Source of the DNA: Methanosarcina sp. KYL-1
GTDB taxonomy: Archaea > Halobacteriota > Methanosarcinia > Methanosarcinales > Methanosarcinaceae
NCBI RefSeq assembly: GCF_024372725.1
Contig: NZ_VOUA01000014.1
Coordinates: forward strand, 1 to 64,000
Length of the DNA: 64,000 nucleotides
Direction of reading: 5' to 3'
The notes under the pieces are model-generated. The model was not told the DNA's origin. It did no database searches and saw nothing but the letters and a program-made list of their open reading frames with translations. The position numbers and the translations under genes are program-made. This document shows positions 60,493-64,000 of this stretch, in pieces (within the stretch, counting starts at the first letter, position 1; every line of letters begins with the position of its first letter).

Positions 60493-61608
60493 TCACGTTA
60501 CGATCAGACTTTGAGCTTGAAGTGCAAATTTTTTGATATTGATAGCGGCGTTTATGTCCCTGTCATGTTTTGTTTTACATTCAGGGCATTCCCATTCCCT
60601 AACATCCAGAGTCATGTTAGAATTAAGATATCCGCAAACGTTACAACGTTTTGTTGATGGCTCAAATCCTCCTATCCTTAACAGGTTTTTTCCATACCAT
60701 CCAGCTTTATATTCTAACTTTGTAACAAAACTGCTCCATCCGGAATCACTTATTGCCTGTGCAAGACAATGGTTTTTAAGCATACCATTAACGTTTAACG
60801 TTTCCGCGGCTATTGCTTGGTTCTCGCGTATTAGTTTTGAGGAAATTTGGTGCTGGAAGTCTTTTCGCTGGTTACTGATCTTTTCATGGAGTCTGGATAG
60901 TTTTAATCTGGCTTTTTCCCGGTTACTTGAACCTTTAACTTTTCTGCTTATCCTTTTTTGCAGGACTTTCAACCGTTTCATGGAGTTTTTCAGGTACGTG
61001 GGATTATCTATCTTTTCTCCAGTTGAGAGAACTGCAAAATCCTTGATACCCACATCAACCCCTACAGTTGTATCAGCCGAAAACTCCTGTTTTTCGGGCA
61101 ACTCTTCCCCATCATCCACAAGAATGCTGATATAACATATTCCAGTTGAGGTCCTGGAAACTGTTGCTGTTTTCAGTTTCCCCTCAAACCTCCGGTGGAG
61201 AACTGCTTTAACTTCACCGATTTTAGGGAGTTTGACAACATTCTTTTCAAAATCGACGGTGTAGTGTTGAGGGACAGAAAAAGACTGTATGGGGTTTTTT
61301 CTTGATTTGAAATTAGGAAAACCTTTCTTTTCCCTGAAAAACTTGGTAAAAGCAGAATCTAAGTTTTTCGTCATTCCCTGCAATGACTGTGAATTTACTT
61401 CTTTAAGCCATTCATACTCTTGTTTCAGTTCAGGAAGCAGGTTGTTCAGGTCATAGCAGGAGAGGGATTTTCCTTCCTGCTCGTAAGATTTGATTTTCTG
61501 TTCCAAAGCCCAGTTATAGATGAACCGGCAGCTCCCTATATGTTTCTCGATCCTGGTTTTTTGTTCAGCTGCGGGATACAACCTGAATTTATAGGCTTTT
61601 AACATCAT
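60493..61608 (-). CDS. tnpB: TnpB, RNA-guided RuvC nuclease (copy 2)
   Basis: This 371-residue protein has the same length as copy 1 and the same intact catalytic residues (D185, E269 in AAET, D351) and zinc ligands (C322/C325, C341/C344). Scattered substitutions (for example NLLPELKQEYEWLKE against KRLPELKKEHEWLKK) show that the two copies diverged a while ago while remaining open, which hints at selection for function. Expected to form a ribonucleoprotein with the right-end RNA. Confidence 0.93.
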   Translation of the reverse strand: MMLKAYKFRLYPAAEQKTRIEKHIGSCRFIYNWALEQKIKSYEQEGKSLSCYDLNNLLPELKQEYEWLKEVNSQSLQGMTKNLDSAFTKFFREKKGFPNFKSRKNPIQSFSVPQHYTVDFEKNVVKLPKIGEVKAVLHRRFEGKLKTATVSRTSTGICYISILVDDGEELPEKQEFSADTTVGVDVGIKDFAVLSTGEKIDNPTYLKNSMKRLKVLQKRISRKVKGSSNREKARLKLSRLHEKISNQRKDFQHQISSKLIRENQAIAAETLNVNGMLKNHCLAQAISDSGWSSFVTKLEYKAGWYGKNLLRIGGFEPSTKRCNVCGYLNSNMTLDVREWECPECKTKHDRDINAAINIKKFALQAQSLIVT

Positions 61609-61947
61609 ATAAGTAAACGTTTTATGAATTTATATGTATATGGGCGGCTTAACTGATTGTAGTGCAGGAAAGTGGACGGCTTTCATCACCTCCCTGCCAT
61701 TTCCGGCAAAGCCGGAAATGTCGAGGAAGGGGTCTTCTCGCCTTCAAAGATAAAAAGCGCATTCTGCGGGTAATAAATGCCTCGGCAGCAGTCGGGGTCG
61801 TTTATTGCTCTCTTCTCTGAAAATGTAAAAAAGTACAGTAGATTTTAAGGATTATGATTTTCTCTTTATATTTTTCCTCCTTAACTTTTCCTCCTTTTAT
61901 TTGCTGCTTCCATCAAGGTTAAATCCACCTTTCTCTGAAATCTCCTC

Positions 61948-62535
61948 ATGCGCCGAATCATCCTCGCTTCCGCATCCCCCCGCAGGAAAGAACTATTAAA
62001 ACAGCTGATAGGGGACAATTTTGAAGTCTTCGTAAGCTCTTATGAGGAAAAACCCCTTCAGGGGTTAAGCCCTGAAGCACTTCTCATCCGGCATTCCGTG
62101 GAAAAAGCCAGGGACGTTGCAAAAAGGTTCGATTCCGGGATCATTATTGCAGCGGATACATCGGTGCTCTGTGAAGGCGAGGTTCTCGGAAAGCCTCACA
62201 CCCCGGAAAGAGCAACGGAAATGCTGGAAAAAATAAGCGGAAAAACAGTGCAGGTCATCACGGGCCTGACGGTCCTGGACATGGACAGAGGAGAGGAAAT
62301 CAGCGAATCCGAGCTCACAGATGTCCGGATGAAGAAAATGAGTGAGGAAGAGATTTCGGCTTACGTCAGGACAGGTGAACCTCTTGACAAGGCAGGGGCG
62401 TTCGGGATTCAGGATAAGGGGGCAGTGCTGGTGGAACGGGTCGAAGGGGATTTCTTTAATGTGGTGGGACTTCCCCTGTTCAGGCTTGGGAGGATTCTTG
62501 AGATGCTGGGTGTGTCGGTTTTTGAGGTAAATTAA
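61948..62535 (+). CDS. maf: Maf-family nucleotide pyrophosphatase
   Basis: This 195-residue protein has the Maf N-terminal signature [16 protein letters not shown] and the basic [11 protein letters not shown] segment. [22 protein letters not shown] supplies the catalytic aspartate region, and the late motif [31 protein letters not shown] is intact. Maf proteins hydrolyse modified or canonical dTTP/UTP-type nucleotides to monophosphates. The end of the gene contains GAGGTAAA, which may serve the small gene starting 5 bp after its stop. Confidence 0.92.
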   Translation: MRRIILASASPRRKELLKQLIGDNFEVFVSSYEEKPLQGLSPEALLIRHSVEKARDVAKRFDSGIIIAADTSVLCEGEVLGKPHTPERATEMLEKISGKTVQVITGLTVLDMDRGEEISESELTDVRMKKMSEEEISAYVRTGEPLDKAGAFGIQDKGAVLVERVEGDFFNVVGLPLFRLGRILEMLGVSVFEVN

Positions 62536-62540
62536 TTTTT

Positions 62541-62639
62541 ATGTGTTGTCGAAAATGCGCACAAGAATCAAAAATTTGTGGAGGGCTGTGTGCGTACCAT
62601 GGTCAAAAACGTCGGCAAAAAATTCTCTCGTCCGGATGA
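62541..62639 (+). CDS. Cysteine-rich microprotein (32 residues), overlaps the next small gene
   Basis: A short frame begins [20 protein letters not shown] (cysteines 2, 3, 6, 13 and 17, plus His 20), 5 bp after maf. A possible ribosome-binding site GAGGT lies inside the end of maf. It overlaps the next frame by 50 bp. The cysteine/histidine density argues against chance, but it could also be the decayed 5' part of a gene that has frameshifted into the next frame. Confidence 0.4.
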   Translation: MCCRKCAQESKICGGLCAYHGQKRRQKILSSG

Positions 62640-62751
62640 TGCAGTTATCACGATCAAACAGATTAATGAAGAAAGTATCCATCGTCACAATGCTTTTGCG
62701 GAAAGGGTTGCCCTGATGGGAGAACTTCGGTCAGAAATTGCCCGGGGATAG
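62590..62751 (+). CDS. Small basic protein (50-53 residues)
   Basis: Starts at GTG 62590, 5 nt after GGAGG, or at ATG 62599. The product reads [20 protein letters not shown] followed by [30 protein letters not shown]. It is hydrophilic and probably helical at the C-terminus. No family recognised. The previous cysteine-rich frame overlaps it, so the two could be one broken gene or two overlapping ones. Confidence 0.5.
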   Translation: MRTMVKNVGKKFSRPDDAVITIKQINEESIHRHNAFAERVALMGELRSEIARG

Positions 62752-62839
62752 ATATGGAAAGGTATTTGGAGAAGTATGGGCAATAATATCTGGGTTATCT
62801 GATTAGTAAGCCCCTTGATAAAACCAGGAGGTAATAATA

Positions 62840-62992
62840 ATGTGTAGTGTTGGAGATTCTTTTGATATCGAGCTGGAAGGAAAGCTGGCGCCTAAAAATT
62901 ACGTATGCAAGGACTGTCAAAATAAATTCAAAGGCATTGGCAAGAATGTGACGTGCCCTTCCTGCCAGTCTAAAAATGTAGAACCCAAATAA
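62840..62992 (+). CDS. Small zinc-ribbon protein (50 residues)
   Basis: The start at ATG 62840 follows AGGAGGTAA (62826-62834). The product contains YVCKDCQNKFKGIGKNVTCP and SCQSKNVEPK, giving C23/C26 and C39/C42 as a zinc ribbon, plus C2. It resembles other archaeal rubredoxin-like/zinc-ribbon microproteins. It lies upstream of the hypothetical protein at 63025 and could be coexpressed with it. Function unknown. Confidence 0.8.
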   Translation: MCSVGDSFDIELEGKLAPKNYVCKDCQNKFKGIGKNVTCPSCQSKNVEPK

Positions 62993-63024
62993 TCAACCGG
63001 ATTTTTCAGATACTTATTTTTAAT

Positions 63025-63510
63025 ATGAATAAACCGGATTTTTCTAAAGACATTTCACTGAAGGAAAGTGAAATGCTCCTCCTGCGCGGCACGGCAGGAA
63101 CCGTGGCCATTGTGAAAGTAGGTCCGCGTGGGCAGTTCTTTCTGGAAACAGAACATGAAGAGATTGTACTGGGACTGGAACCTCATGACCTGATTGTTGC
63201 TTCTGCGTTTTCGGTGGATGAGAAAACGGAGAAAGGGCTTAAATGCGTTCTCTTCATGATCCGGGAAATGAGGTCACCATTAATAGTTCTTCCGAAGAAA
63301 CACCCTGCATCACCAAGGCTTCCAATCGTAGTGTCGGTTGGTGAAAAGACTGTCCTAAGCTGCCATATCACGCCTGGCACGCACCCGAATCAGGACGTAC
63401 TATGCGGTTCAAATGAATTTGATAGCCTGGAGGTAACAGGAACACTGGAGGGCGTACAAATCAAAAATATGCCGCAGTGTGAGGTTTTAAAGGTTAACTT
63501 TGATATCTGA
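63025..63510 (+). CDS. Uncharacterised 161-residue protein
   Basis: I do not recognise this protein. It looks like an all-beta fold (LLLRGTAGTVAIVKVGPRGQFFLETEHEEIVLGLEPHDLIVASAF). A middle part, SPLIVLPKKHPASPRLPIVVSVGEKTVLSCHI, precedes a short C-terminal beta segment. No signal peptide or membrane segment. It follows the zinc-ribbon gene by 32 bp. Homology search would be decisive. Confidence 0.65.
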   Translation: MNKPDFSKDISLKESEMLLLRGTAGTVAIVKVGPRGQFFLETEHEEIVLGLEPHDLIVASAFSVDEKTEKGLKCVLFMIREMRSPLIVLPKKHPASPRLPIVVSVGEKTVLSCHITPGTHPNQDVLCGSNEFDSLEVTGTLEGVQIKNMPQCEVLKVNFDI

Positions 63511-63734
63511 CCAACGCATATATTCAGCCATGGGGTCAAATTATCTTATCCCGGTGCTTTTTTTATTTCCATTTCTTAATTTGTCCCGCTTCTGATGTGT
63601 TTTTGTCTTCCTTTCTTTTCCTTTATTTGTCACCGGGTGGTCTATTTGGGGCCGGTTTCGTTTTCTTTATATTTCTTGAGACTTATTTTTAATTATAGCA
63701 TCAAATTAATTCGTTATTCACAGTGGTGTTCGGA

Positions 63735-64000
63735 ATGCTGCAAGTGTACAATACCCTGACCAGAAATAAAGAGCCTTTCAAGCCCCTGAAAGCAGGGGAA
63801 GTTTCGATTTATGCGTGCGGGCCTACGGTTTACAATTTTCCCCACATAGGCAATTACCGCACTTTTTTAATGACGGACAACCTTGTCAGGACCCTTGAAT
63901 ACCTTGGTTACAAAGTAACACTTGTTATGAACATCACGGACATCGACGACAAGACCATCCGGGACTCGGAAAAGGCCGGGATGTCCCTTAAAGTTTTCAC
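63735..64000 (+). CDS. cysS: Cysteinyl-tRNA synthetase (N-terminal part; continues beyond window)
   Basis: The visible 88 residues start [20 protein letters not shown]. They contain the zinc/substrate cysteine in YACGPTVYN, the class I HIGH-type motif [11 protein letters not shown] and [11 protein letters not shown], all typical of CysRS. It charges tRNA(Cys) with cysteine directly, while SepCysS (38429) completes the indirect route. The spacer 63511-63734 is T-rich and holds nothing else recognised. Confidence 0.93.
   Translation, partial: MLQVYNTLTRNKEPFKPLKAGEVSIYACGPTVYNFPHIGNYRTFLMTDNLVRTLEYLGYKVTLVMNITDIDDKTIRDSEKAGMSLKVF

Larger units (their letters stand above)
60371..61749 (-). mobile_element. 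TnpB-only IS605-superfamily (IS1341-type) element, copy 2
   Basis: This is the inverted second copy of the element at 1061-2439, 1,379 bp long. On the minus strand the left end is next to TTTAT (61750-61754, read as ATAAA on the plus strand). It carries the hairpin 61701-61717 and the motif GCCGTCCACTTTCC (61667-61680). The right end stops at GGTAGTTCAC (60371-60380 on the plus strand reads GTGAACTACC). Because both copies have the same boundaries but different flanking sequence, the ends are well supported. It lies between the small zinc-ribbon gene and maf. Confidence 0.85.

Overview
The window comes from a methanogenic archaeon of the Methanosarcina type. The evidence is a two-subunit membrane heterodisulfide reductase HdrED (3615-5628), methanogenesis marker protein 9, a likely tetrahydrosarcinapterin biosynthesis cluster ending in DmrX, the F420 enzyme CofD, the tRNA-dependent cysteine enzyme SepCysS together with a cysteinyl-tRNA synthetase, archaeal RpoL, Csl4, Dph2 and HerA/NurA, an archaeal RNase P RNA, TATA-box promoters and several apparently leaderless starts.

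Layout. 1-2439: the last codons of a probable IS66-type transposase, a rubrerythrin, and the first of two 1,379-bp TnpB-only (IS1341-type) elements. 2535-7001: a siroheme sulfite-reductase-like protein, hdrE-hdrD, and two DUF116 cysteine proteins. 7335-13072: a GGR-family flavoprotein, RNase P RNA on the minus strand, then MMP9, a CitG-like protein, DUF447 and DmrX. 13191-14434: a divergent TnpB element. 14859-21041: a six-gene minus-strand ABC operon of the oligopeptide/nickel class. 22680-27416: two tandem PD-(D/E)XK-like nuclease genes followed by nurA-herA. 28360-32036: tRNA-Pro, ubiX with an LpdD-like chaperone, an HD phosphohydrolase and cofD. 32381-39589: a secreted FmdE-like protein, the cluster hpt-dph2-METTL5-like-csl4-rpoL, then SepCysS. 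39992-50387: small regulators, DUF2148, two secreted paralogues that share a promoter palindrome, lysA, tRNA-Gly, a Mini-III-like ribonuclease, a methyltransferase, an FeS flavoprotein, a membrane protein and a kinase whose start is unusual. 50527-64000: GNAT, MarR, rhodanese, isochorismatase-like hydrolase, NlpC/P60-like protein, second ICMT-like methyltransferase, DUF2284, Kef antiporter, four-cysteine wHTH regulator, several cysteine-rich microproteins, the second TnpB element, Maf and the start of cysS.

Two themes run through the window. First, short tandem repeats are abundant. Those between genes have units of 13-33 bp, many T-rich and placed just downstream of genes. Those inside genes have units that are multiples of three and sit in flexible linkers (DUF447, HerA, DppD, DppC, Csl4 and a secreted protein). 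Second, three genes (23428, 36878 and 50387) have coding sequence extending upstream of the first usable AUG, which implies non-AUG starts or recent start-site lesions.

For the question of an undescribed system, the strongest candidates are the tandem nuclease-NurA-HerA cluster, and the set of three TnpB elements of two families that share left-end and right-end sequence motifs, with readable putative guides. I see no CRISPR array, rRNA or prophage. Functions are assigned by reading motifs; no database search was run.
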